DNA from: Toxonevra muliebris
Lineage: Eukaryota; Arthropoda; Insecta; Diptera; Pallopteridae
NCBI GenBank assembly: GCA_963691655.1
Contig: OY829328.1
Location: 15,578,704-15,642,703, forward strand
Direction: 5' to 3'
DNA: 64,000 nucleotides
Under the pieces are notes generated by a model. It made no database searches, was not told where the DNA came from, and saw nothing but the letters and a program-made list of their open reading frames with translations. The translations under genes and the position numbers were made by a program. Positions within the stretch are counted from its first letter, which is position 1, and each line of letters opens with the position of its first letter. This document shows, in pieces, positions 12,303 to 23,060 of the stretch.

Positions 12303-13510
12303 ATCCAAAAGACTATGCCCATTAGTGAAGATAATATCAAAATGGCGGTCTTATAAATGTAGTAGTCTTCAAAAGTATTGAGGTCTAATTTTGAAAAAAG
12401 ATTAGTCAAATGCGCATCACCCTTAAATTTCCAACGTTCCGTTTTGAATAGTTTATATCGTCTAATGACCTCTTTCAACAATTGAATTTTACTTTAAATT
12501 GTTTGAGAATTTATTTTCTGGTGCAATTACTTTTTCACAACATGTATGCACATACATATGTACATTCAGTATATGTATGTAGATTTTATAAATCTATAAA
12601 ATTATTAATCCAAGCACATACTCGTAAATGTATCCCATGTCGGTAAGGAGTCAATACCACAGCAACACGTGGAATGCAACACTGTAGGAGCATTCAAGTA
12701 TTTACCTAAGATTATTTAAAAATTCATAAAACGTACAAGTTTCAGTTTTTCTTTTTTGATTTCTGTTTGAAGTTATAACATACATTTGAATGAATTAATA
12801 GTGAATAACAAATTAAGTTTCAGAGAGTGTTTTAGAATTTTTTGTGGAGCTGTAAGTTTAAAGTTAAAATTGCTTTTAGTAATAAAAAACAAAGTGAACT
12901 TTAAATAATATTTAATATATATTTTTGTTACTTTCCAGATACACACAAATAACTTTAAGTTACCTTAGGTTTGTCTTTGAATGTTTTATAATAAAATTGT
13001 ATGATGGAAGAAACGAGTAACAATAAAAGTCACACAAAATTCAACAACGCCAAGTCACGTTTAATGGTTTGAGTTTTCAGTTTTTATACTCATCCAAAAA
13101 CATACTATAGAAACAACAAAAAATAAGTAAAAAATTAAAAAAATAGTAATAAACAAAATAAATAACAGGGAAGCACATTTTTTTTTATAGATTATGCTCA
13201 AAAACTAGCTTTTCTGTAGTTTTAGTTTATAAGCCAGGTAGATGTGGATACAATTTCGGGTTTATACTACTTATATTGAATATTTTCATGGATATCAAGC
13301 GACAGATGGACATAACGAACATTCCACCACGTATGTTAGTTGATTATTGGCTAGTTTGAGTGTTGTGCTCATTACCTGTAAAAACCTAATTCCCGCACAG
13401 CTTATAGTTGTAATGCCACCGAAAACTTTGTGTAAGCTATCTTAATCAGCTGCGATATATGAAATGAGCGCATACTAAAATTTTCAGAAACTGCTTGTTT
13501 TGGTTTATCC
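12303..13510. other. Non-coding AT-rich stretch
   Basis: No gene found. A weak 65-codon minus-strand frame (12284-12481) ends in a hydrophobic run but has no family resemblance. A TATG microsatellite lies at about 12543-12580. Confidence 0.4.
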
Positions 13511-13513
13511 TTT

Positions 13514-13780
13514 GAATTCGGAAATAATCAATTTGAATTCAGGAAATGTCAGTTTGATTGCAGAAAGAGACAATTTAAATTCAAAACAAAATTTAGAAAA
13601 AATCAATTTGAATTAAGAAAACGTCAAATTGAATTCAGTAAGGAAGAATTTAAATTCGAAACGGAAATATTTGATAATTCGGTTAAATTGAGTTCAGAAT
13701 GCGTCAATTTGAATTCAAAAAGATTCAAATGAATTTCAGAAGGCGTCAAATTGAATTCAGAACGAAATGTGGCAACGGGG
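13514..13780. repeat. Degenerate 21-bp tandem repeat
   Basis: About eleven diverged units of the form GAATTCAGAAAxxGTCAATTT, with some units longer because of small insertions. It sits ~90 bp from a truncated hAT-like copy, and its complement (TCTGAATTC) recalls the TCTGAATTT motif filling the 15141-16919 element. It may be the eroded interior of a similar transposon. Confidence 0.65.
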
Positions 13781-13867
13781 ATTCAGAAAGAAACTATTTG
13801 ATCCCACGGAAGATATTTCTTGTCGCGTTTTTCCTTGGCCTGGGTGAAACTTTTACAAAGTAAAAGG

Positions 13868-14175
13868 TTTTTTTTGGGAGCTCTGACCCTCCACAAAATG
13901 TGGAAACTTTCTTCTAATTTTTCATATTAATTTATAATCTATTGAATGGTTTTTAAATATATTTTTAGTTACAGTTTGCAACCAAATTTGATTTGTTGCC
14001 TTTGTCATGGGGTTTGATTTCGGACACAAAAAGAGAAGGTAATGCTGAGCAATACTGCATTCACAGATTTTCTAGGCTAGTAACTGTTTTTGATTTGAAA
14101 TTTTCGTCCCGAAACTGAGTTTGAAAAGCTTGAAAATTAATTAAAAATATAGTAGGAGGATTCTCTAAGTCAAGC
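13868..14175 (-). mobile_element. hAT-like element, truncated copy D
   Basis: Shares ATGTGGAAACTTTCTTCTA, the CAAAAAGAGAAGGTAATGCT block and the TAGTAACTGTTTTTGATTT block with the full copies, in the same orientation as 20394-21291. The outer TIR is absent, and similarity fades after about 14175. It resembles copy A more than B or C in its inner part. Confidence 0.65.
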
Positions 14176-15132
14176 ATATGCCCTTGCACGGTGTAAGAAT
14201 AGGAAAAATTGTAAAACTTTCCAATCTGTACAACGTAACAAAAACAAAATACACGTCAGTCCATTTTGCAACACTTAAAAGCTTTTCTTACAACGATACC
14301 CATGTATATGTTCAATGCAATGAAGTGTAGTGTATTGAATGCAGCTCTGTGCCTCTCTCACTCTCTCTGAGTTTATAAACATTTATTTTTCATTTCTTAA
14401 ATACTACAGTTCTACGTTAATGTGGGTTCTCAAATTGTAGTATTTTTGCATTTATACTAGACTGAGAGAATCACCTTAATTAGTTATCGGGTCCTTGTTA
14501 ATTTAGACTAATTTAAAAGGTAATAGAAAGCAATGTTTTGTTTTACAATATATTTGGAGTTTTTCCACCACCAGATAACTCGTTATAAGCGATTGAATTT
14601 ATGAAAAGAGGAAAAATGGCGATTATGATTGAGTGGGGAAATAGAGAGGCATAACTTTTTATACCATTAAATTAATAGTGTTACAGCATGAAATCAATAG
14701 AACTGTACCATGAAATCAATAAGATATACCATAATATAGCTAAATTATATCAAAAATGATAGTCTAAAAACTATTAAAATTATGGGAAATTCCATGTGAT
14801 TTTTTTGTGAGTGTACGATTTTCTTAAAAAGTCTTCATGATATTTTTTAAATTAAATTTTAAAAACCAAATTGGAAAATTCATAACCGTCCGTTCTACCT
14901 GTCTATTCCCATATTTTGTTGCTTGCTGTTTATAAATGTAACGCGTCTGGTGGTGCTGAAAATTTTCAAATAACATTCCCGACAAAACTTTCCATTTCGA
15001 TATAAGGTAGAAAAAATTTGTGGAAACCGGTTTGAAAAAACCGAATCGATCACTCTAGTATTAAGTAAATTTTATATGAAAAACCAAAGCATTTTTTATA
15101 GTTTTGTTTTTTACATGGACCAACTAAAATCA
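14176..15132. other. Non-coding AT-rich stretch
   Basis: No supportable feature. A short (CT)n tract lies at 14352-14369. Confidence 0.4.
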
Positions 15133-15140
15133 AATGTTTG

Positions 15141-16919
15141 CAGTAGCGTATCCAGGGGGAGGAATATAGGGGCTGAAGCCCTCCCCCCTTCCCCCCAGAA
15201 CCCAACAATCTTATAGTAAACAGTCATTTTTGAGAAATCAAACATATTTAGATTTTTCCGAAAAAAACCATCAGCAGTGAAAAGCATATGCTTTCAACAA
15301 ACGAAAAACTTTAGGATTTAAAATATTATTTTATATTATATTTTATTTTAATAATAATAATTTAATACAAATATTAAAATGGGGTCATATATTTGAATCA
15401 ATTCTGATTAGCCGCCATGCTAGGCGTGCCAATAGGATGCACGTTACAGTACAAATGGTTAATAAATACATTCAGACAACAATAAATCTACAATTTCAAT
15501 GCCAGCTTATAAATGTCTTACTTTTAGAAACCTCGATAATGATCTAGTTTTTGGATTGAATTTTGTACAGAATTTTAGTCTGATATTGGTTTAACTTTTC
15601 CGTTTTTGATCTGAATTCTGGTTTGATTGTAAGTCAGAATTTTGTTTTATTTTAGTTTGAATTTTAATCTGAATTTGGTTTGAATTTTAATCCATGTTTG
15701 GTTTAAATTTTGATTTGCTTTCCAGCGTTTGCAGACCAGCGTTTGATGTGATTTATGGTCTAAATTTTGGTTTGCTTTGAATTTGTATTTGTCGTCGTTT
15801 TAGCCTCTGTTTTAATCTAACTCTTAGTTTGAGTTGTGGTCAATATTTTCGTCTGAATTAGCTACATTTTAATACTATTTTGGTATGAATTTCGGTCCGA
15901 AATCGGTCTGAATTTTGTTTTAAAATTTGGTCTGAATTCGTCTGGAATTTTTGGTCTAGTTTTTGTTTAATATAAGTTAAAATTTTTTATGTAAATATTT
16001 ATCAGATATTCCCACTAGTTTTTGGTCTGAATTTTGTGTTATTTTCGTTCGGTATTTGGTGTCCTTTTGGCCTAAAGTTTTGTTTAACTATTGGTCTGAG
16101 TTGTGGTCTAATTTTTTTTTTTTTTAATTTTGAAATGAATTTTAAAACTGATTTTGGTTTTGATTCGGTCTGAATTTTGGGTTCTTAGTCTGAGCTTTGA
16201 CCTGAATTTGATCTAATTTTAATCGATTTTTGTTGGAATTTTGGTCCGATTCGTGGTCTGAACATTGTTTTTTTTTTAACCGATTGTTGCCCGGTACCCA
16301 AAGATCGTAAACTCACCACCAGGCCGATATTAATAGTGATATCAATGATATGAGTAATATGAATATATATTTTAAAAATTCGTTTAAAGTACTATCCAAA
16401 TCAACTGTTATCTTAATTTAATTTTTTTTCGGGTTTTTGTTTCGATCAAAAATGACTCAAAAAATAGAGATGTTTCAAATTGTTTCATCAAAATTTTTAT
16501 CAAAAGAAATTAAAATTTCCATCAAATAGTTTTCTCAAAATAGATCATTTATCAATATAAATCCATTAGAAAAGTCATAATCAAGATTTTGATCTAAATT
16601 TGGTCTCATTTTCATTTAGATTTTTGATCTGAATTTGGTGCTTTTCTTGGTTTGAACGTCGATCTGAAAAAAGTATTTGAGTTTTAATTTGAAATTTGGT
16701 AGAAATTTCCTCCTAAATTTCTATCCGATTTTAGTTTGAATTTTGGTTTCAGTTTTGTTCCAGTTATCTCTTGATTTTCGACCTGTATGTGATAAAATTT
16801 TTGAACTAGTTTTTGGTCTAGGTCCGGGTTTTGGTCGATAGTATATTTATCTCTTAATTTAGTAAAATCAGCCCCCCCCCCCCCCCCCCCGCAAAACCCA
16901 AATCCTAGAACTGCCACTG
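15141..16919. mobile_element. hAT-like element with internal degenerate satellite
   Basis: The left end is CAGTAGCGTATCCAGG; the right end, reversed, is CAGTGGCAGTTCTAGG (11 of 16 match). It is bounded by perfect 8-bp duplications AATGTTTG at 15133-15140 and 16920-16927, which fixes the 1779-bp element and its hAT affinity. Both ends have G/C homopolymer subterminal regions (CCCTCCCCCCTTCCCCCC on the left, a 19-base C run at 16872-16890 on the right). The interior from about 15560 to 16850 is a diverged array of TTTGGTCTGAATTT-like units. No transposase is encoded. Confidence 0.85.
15560..16850. repeat. TTTGGTCTGAATTT-type degenerate satellite
   Basis: Dozens of imperfect units (GGTCTGAATTT, GGTTTGAATTT, GATCTGAATTT, GGTATGAATTT) with irregular ~12-18 base spacing. 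They are broken near 16280-16590 by non-repetitive DNA. The array is confined to the hAT-like element that carries it. Confidence 0.75.
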
Positions 16920-16927
16920 AATGTTTG

Positions 16928-19613
16928 TATGTTCTGGATTCCTCAATTGAACCAAAGAAAACTTGAAACTTTCTTACCAGAGTCTTCTTATTGTCAAAAA
17001 ATTATTCTAGGATTATTACTATAAGTTTCGTGAGTAAGTAGCATTGAGTAAGTTTTACAAAGTATTTTTGCCTGCGTGTATAATTTTTTTTTTTTTTTTA
17101 AACGCTTAAAATTTCTGACGAAAACAAGAATAACAGACTTGCAACTACAAAAACCAGATTAGATATAAATATAAATTAATGCTCTTACAAATACAAACAG
17201 CAAGTGTATCTTATGGATACTTGTTTTTTCACAGTAAGAACTTTGATTCTATCTCTAACATAAATTTAAACCATTTTGTTTTCTTCATTTACACTAACGG
17301 CGCTTTTTAACATTTTAATTTATTTTTTCGCTAGCTCGATATATTCACGTAATAACCAAAATATCTAAGAAATGCGTGTATCCCAGTATCTACTCGTATG
17401 TTGCAGATTGATATGCGTATCTTTCACATTTTATTAATGTTTTCTTTTATTTATTCTCCTTGCTGTTGTTGTTGTTGTTTCAATTTACAGCAGCATAAAA
17501 TTTGTTAAATTAATTTTTCATTTTTGCTTATACTGCTCTAGCTGTTACTGCTGCCATAAAGCAAATTGCAGCTGCACAGATACCAAGATCCATACATACA
17601 GACATACCAAGTAGAGGAGAGTATTAATTTCAAGCTTTAAAACTCCATTTACTTTACAGGTTTAGATAGTACATAGCTCGTTTTAAACGAAAACCAAACC
17701 AGTCTTATTCTCATAAGAATTATACACTGCGCCAATACATAGAATGAAGAAGAAGACGAAGAAGTGGAAGCAGAAGTGAAAAAAGAAAAAGCAGAAGCAC
17801 AAGAAGTCGAAAAAGAAGTTGCAAGACAAGTTTTATACTTATTTCTGATGAGCTGATGTGATGTTGCAACATTTGTGCGTTGTCTGCGGATACATCGAGG
17901 TATCTCTGTATGGGTGTATGTGTGTGTCCCACACGCTTCTCCTCTGTATACTTTTTCTTTTCTACACGACACCTAGATATACATCAAATGTTTTTGTAAA
18001 TGTAGATGCAACATTTTCTGCTTTTGGCTGCTGTTGCTGCACTTAGCTATTTGCACGTTGGTTGGCACAGGTGACGCCGTTGCAATTGGTAGCAAGTGTG
18101 TTTGCATGTATGTTTGTTTATGTGTGCGTGCACAATTTTTTTCTTATTTATTTTTAACTTTAACATTTTTTCTTTTTTTTCTCCTTATTTTCAACCTTTT
18201 TTCTGTTTTTTTTTTAATTTGAACTGCAATCTTTTTTCTCATTGCTAACATTTTGTTGTTACTAAAATAAAGATACATAGCTTTGCAATTACTTGGTTTG
18301 GGTTTGCGTGCTTTTTGCTGTTGTTTTTGGTATTGTGGTGGCAAATATGTAACAGCAACCACAACAACATCTCGTACTGGAAGATGGCATACAATTTCCT
18401 TCAGTAGCCGGTTGTTGAGCGTTGTCAGTAGTAGTTTTTGACATTAGTGCTTTCATTTCAATCACAAAATTGAAGGTTTTCTCTTAACGATGTAAGCATT
18501 TTTTTGTTTTAAGTTTTCCGTAAATATCTTATCTGATTTCTTATAGCATCATTTAGAAGAGAAAATAAAATTGTGAAAACAAGTGGGCATTAAATTTCTG
18601 TACATTTATGTAGATACAAAAATTTTGTTAGAAAAAGTCAATTCTAGTTGATTTGGAATTTCTTAAAATAGTTGAGTTTTGTTGCTTTTGGCAATCATAT
18701 CCCATAATCATATAATTTTAGCTCTGAGCACTAGCTTGCAAATGAAATAACTGTTGTCTCAAACGATTGCAGAATTATGACTCCTTACCACTCACTCTAC
18801 TTTTTCTCAACTGAACAAATTTAGTTACGAGTTTTCAATTTAATGCAAAATTCTCGTAAACATTTATTTCAGTTAAGAATTTTCCATCAACAAATACTGG
18901 TTAGTTGGCTGAAGCTAGAAATAGCTTTGATTTCAAACTAAATGAAATCAGATAAATACATTCTCAGTAATTCTCAGTTTGTCTGCGAACTAAAACTGAT
19001 GTTAAGGAAACAATTGTAAATTCGTATCATAGAGCAGATAATCTCTATTGGTTTAAAATTCAATTGAAAGAAATTACAATTTCCTGTGCCTAATCAGATG
19101 AATACTTTAAGACTTCTTTGATTTCTTGAAAGCTTTGAAAAAAAAAACAAATTGTTTGCCATTTCTACAAATAAAATATTTTATAATATAAATTCAAATG
19201 CTACATATTCATGTATATATTTTTCGCAGTTGTGTGAATTTAACCTACAGTTTAAGTTAAAGTCCAAGTCAGGTTTTGATTTATGTGGATCTGTTTTTTG
19301 TTTTGTTAACCGCAAATGTGAAGTTTAGAGTCTTCATTTTGTTCGTAGTTTGCACGAGTGTTTCGTCATTCCATTTGCTGAATGTTGCTGCTGTCTTCTG
19401 TTTTTATGTTAAACTTGGTTTAAACTAACCTAAGTCAATGTACGCGCCATACACCGCCGGCCGGTTATTTTTGTTTGTTTGTTTTTAACTTTATTTACTT
19501 TGCTCGTTTTGGGTTTACTCAATTTGCATTTTTATGCGATTTGACGTTTTTTTTTTGTAAAATAAATTATAATAATTATAGCTTGTTGTTGTTTCTTTTA
19601 TTTTCTCTTACAG
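16928..19613. other. Intron-like non-coding stretch
   Basis: No gene. It has purine-rich GAAGAAG tracts at 17750-17820 and CA/TG tracts at 17715-17940 and 18100. A locally GC-richer segment at about 19440-19465 (CGCGCCATACACCGCCGGCC) lies just upstream of the putative small exon. Frames over the repeats are compositional artefacts. Confidence 0.4.
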
Positions 19614-19749
19614 ATTTGTGTGCTTCTCAGTGGCTAGAAACTTAAACTAGAGGCATTTATAATAAGCAAATAAATATCATATTTAGATATAACATCAGTT
19701 ACGAAATGATATTGGAATAAAATCAATTGCAGCATTTACATCAAATGTG
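19614..19749 (+). other. Putative non-coding internal exon (5' UTR)
   Basis: A strong 3' splice site (TTTCTTTTATTTTCTCTTAC followed by AG) precedes ATTTGTGTGC..., and 136 bases later there is a strong donor, AAATGTG|GTAAGTAAAA. All three frames carry stops, so it would be an untranslated exon. It is on the same strand as the predicted first exon (10803-11919) and the coding exon at 52763. The tight pairing of good sites is the only evidence, and chance pairs occur in long AT-rich DNA. Confidence 0.4.
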
Positions 19750-20269
19750 GTAAGTAAAATACATACTTACAGTAAACACCGATTAATTGACCCATTTCTC
19801 TTTTAATTGAGTGCAAATGTTTACTTTTTCAGTTCTTTGTTTGATTTAGCCAGAAAGAATAATTTTTGTCAACACAACCAACCGGTGACTACTGTATATG
19901 CTTATATTTACAGTTACGGTCAACGAAATTGAAACGAAAAAAGAAAAATGCTTTATATATATTGAGCATACTCTACTTTTTTAGTGATGTAACATATTTG
20001 TATGAAGTTTAGATATGAATAATAATTTGAAGTCTTGCTCATATAATAATAGTATTTGCAACTTAGTGTGAGTGCCTTGGTTCGAATACAAAAAACTCGG
20101 TTTTTGCATTATTCTTAGAAATGTGTACCTTGTAGGGATGCCAGACAAGGTTCGAGGTTCGTCTGGAATATCAAGATTTTTAATCTCATGTCAAAAGCTC
20201 CAATTTTCAGAGATTTTTCTATATACAATTTTTACTCATAAGTTTGAACAAACACATAAACAAAAATAA
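19750..20269. other. Intron-like AT-rich stretch
   Basis: No supportable feature. It lies between the putative exon donor and the dispersed repeat starting near 20270. Confidence 0.4.
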
Positions 20270-20393
20270 TTTTAATAAAAAAATTTTTTTAATATACCAC
20301 GTTTTTAAAACGTACTAAAATAATTTCTCCTAGCCCCATACAGAATTATAATCCCATACAGATTCATAACATTGTGAACTTTAGTAGGTATGA

Positions 20394-21291
20394 AAAGGCC
20401 GTATTTAGGGGGGAGACTTTGGGGGTTCTGCCTTCCCCCCTCCGAAATGTGGAAACTTTCTTCTATTTTTTGATATTAATTGCTAGTGGATGAAAAAAAA
20501 AGTCAAAATAAAATTTATTGAACAGTTTTTAAATATTTTTTACTTCCATCGGTTTCTTTCTAAAAAGTCAAATATAAAAAAATAAACTTGAAATCTTAGT
20601 CACACTATGCGACCAGACCCGATTTGTTTTCTCTGACATGAGGTTTGACTTTGGAAACAAAAAGAGAAGGTGATGCTGAGCAATTCTGCATTTATAGTTT
20701 CTCCAGGTCAGTAACTGTTTTTGATTTACAGTTTCGGATTTAGGGCTCATTTGGAAGGGCATGATTCAGCCTATAATTTCTGGAGTTTGAAGTTTGTAGC
20801 AGGCCAGTGTTCAGCTATCCAATTTTTAAAAATGGCCAAAAATTCTATTCATCCCATTCTTTCTAAAACGTGGCGTGATGGGAAATTTTTGACCTCAGAT
20901 TCGTGTTCAGTATAAAAAATTCACTCACAAACACTAGGAACCATTTTATTCGCAAAGCCCATGTAGGGCAGTAGTATTGGATCAGCTCCAAAGTTCTAGG
21001 AAACAATCTTAAAATGTAATTAATTCTTTAACCCATTATTGCTCAGAGTACCCCGACTCGGAAGACCTCTTTCAATGCAGTAACTGCACGAATTTTGGGA
21101 ATATAAGCGCACCTCATCCGGATTCCTTATCATGGCCCGAATTCCCACTGATAATCATTTGAAAAAAATTAACCTCTGACTATTTTTAGTATTTCTGGTC
21201 ATTTTTTTGAGGTCGGGCTCATCATCAGTAATGGCATGTCAATTTTCTTCGAATGGAAACCCCCCGAAAAAAAATCCTGGCTACGGCCCTG
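20394..21291 (-). mobile_element. hAT-like non-autonomous element, copy B
   Basis: 898 bp, reversed relative to copies A and C. The right end reads GGCTACGGCCCTG. The left end reads AAAGGCCGTATTTAGG, where the terminal C has mutated to A. The 8-bp flanks are AGGTATGA (20386-20393) and AGGTCTGA (21292-21299), 7 of 8 identical. It is inserted into dispersed repeat X. No transposase frame is present. Confidence 0.85.
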
Positions 21292-21368
21292 AGGTCTGAA
21301 AATATTTGAATGATTTAAAACGAAAAGCGTGATTTCATATTGCATTGTCATCCAGTTCTGAACTATAA

Positions 21369-22942
21369 CACTGTTCAACAGCCAAAAATTAGCAGAGACA
21401 GGACAAGTGTACTTAGGGTAATGGGGGGTCGCTGAGCCTGAACCCGTCGTCCGTTTTGCTCTGCTACGTCACAATTTTTTTTTTATTGACATCAAAATTT
21501 TTAAAATTGAAAAAAACAAAATTTAAAATGCAGTTCATATTTTTTTTTCATCAAAACATCCATTTTTACAAAACAAAATTTTTAGATTTTTTTTTTTAAC
21601 TTTAAAAATTTGTTTAAAATTTTTTTTTTAAATTAATTAATTAATTTTTTCGTAACTTTTTTCATCCTCGTTATCATCATTCATTTTTATCTCGTTTTTA
21701 GCTTAACCCAGTAAGGCCTAGCGGTGCCAAATGGCACCTTGTCGTTAAGCCGTTCCTGAGCTAGGTTCAAAATTTTTTTTCTCAAGCTACTTTCTTGATC
21801 TATCTACTTTGGTTCCCGCTCGTCCTTAATGGGTTAAAGCAATGATGACCAAACGTGTACTTATTTAAGTGCAAAATGAGCTTTAAACTCTTTATACATA
21901 TCGTATACGAATACGTATTCACTCACGCCAAATCAATTCTCAGTCGACGATATGTATGTAAGAATGCGATTGCCGTACTTGAATAAGATGTTCAATACGT
22001 AGTTATAGGAAGAAAGCAACAGCATAAGTTGTACCGTTTTTAGAATGTTTAAAAGTCACTGCTTTTTCAAAACTACGTCTCCACAACCATGCCTTCGTCT
22101 TCGCTGAAAAATGCCGTTGCAACGTTCAAAGGCAGAGAAGTATAAAAATTTGGCTTTAATTTAATGTGTTCTTGAACAATTAAATCCTAAAAACTAATTT
22201 AGATTTTGTTGTTAAATTTCGAAGCAAGCTTAGAGTAGGCTGTCACCGGTTTTATTTTTGTACAAACGATTAGTGTTTTGAAAATCGCGATGTGTGCAAA
22301 AATGGAATCCTGCGTGTATGAACCTAAAATAAAACATCTTCGGACAAATTATGAATAAAATCTAAAATTGAAAAATGTTCATAGGTACTTACGTTTTTTA
22401 TTTTATATTATATATTTATCTAAAATGTTTTCGAAAATGAATACGTGAACGTGTCAAAAAGAAAACAGCAATATTTAGGTATAAACAAAGAAATTTTTAG
22501 GATTTAATTGTTCAAGAACACAAAGTAGATAAATCAAGAAAGTAACTCGAGAAAAAATTTTTTTTTTGAACCTAGCTCAGGAACGACTTAGCAACAAGGT
22601 GCCGTTTGGCACCGCTAGGCATTACTTGGTTAAGCTAACAACGAGATAAAAGTGAACTATGATTACGAAAAAATTAGTTAATTAAAAAAAAAAAAATTTT
22701 TAAACTTAAAAAAAAAATCCGAAAAATTTTGTTCTGTAAGAATAGATGTTTTGATGAAAAAAAATATGAACTGCATTTTAAATTTTTTTCAATTTCAAAA
22801 AAAATTTTGATATCAATAAAAAAAAATTTTGTCTTAGCAGAGCAAAACGGACCACGGATTCGGACTCATCGACCCCCCATTACCCTAAGTGCATTTGTCC
22901 CGTCTCTGCTCGTTTTCAAAAGTTTCCATTTGTAGAACAGTG
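21369..22942. mobile_element. Foldback element with CACTG ends and ~430-bp arms
   Basis: Left end CACTGTTCAACAG, right end reversed CACTGTTCTACAA, followed inward by long matching arms (about 21369-21811 and 22517-22942 reversed). The arms share GGGTAATGGGGGGTCG, GAGCAGAGACGGGAC-type and CTAGCGGTGCCAAA blocks. The flanks are TAA at 21366-21368 and 22943-22945. The uninterrupted repeat at about 47935 reads CTTTAAATATAGTTC where the filled site has the insertion, supporting a TAA (or TA) target duplication. CACTG ends with a 3-bp duplication suggest the CACTA/EnSpm group, but no transposase is present. Confidence 0.75.
21707..21833. mobile_element. 127-bp piggyBac-like MITE inside the foldback arm
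   Basis: TTAA (21703-21706), CCCAGTAAGGCCTAGCGG ... CCGCTCGTCCTTAATGGG, TTAA (21834-21837). The TIRs match at 15 of 18 positions. It contains the short palindrome GGTGCCAAATGGCACC. The right foldback arm holds a reversed partial copy (about 22517-22637) that stops inside the MITE, so the arm duplication came after, or broke within, this insertion. Confidence 0.7.
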
Positions 22943-23060
22943 TAATTAAAGTTTCAAGTCTCTAGCTCATCGGGAAGTTAGTTTAAAATTCCGACCGAAC
23001 AGACAGACTGACACCATTGAAAGCGAGTTGATGTAAACGTGGTAAAAAATCAAACCAAGT

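Larger units (their letters stand above)
20270..23060 (-). repeat. Old dispersed repeat X, copy X1, split by two younger elements
   Basis: The pieces 20270-20393, 21292-21368 and 22943-~23060, read in reverse and joined, follow the uninterrupted copy at ~47815-48300. Shared phrases include AATCTGTATGGG, GTTAGGAGAAATTATTTTA, ATAGTTCAGAACTGGA, GCTAGAGACTTGAAACTTTAA and GAGTTGATGTAAACGTGGTA (the last reversed in X2). The two interruptions are the hAT-like copy B and the CACTG foldback, each with its own target duplication. It looks non-coding and I do not recognise the family. Confidence 0.75.
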
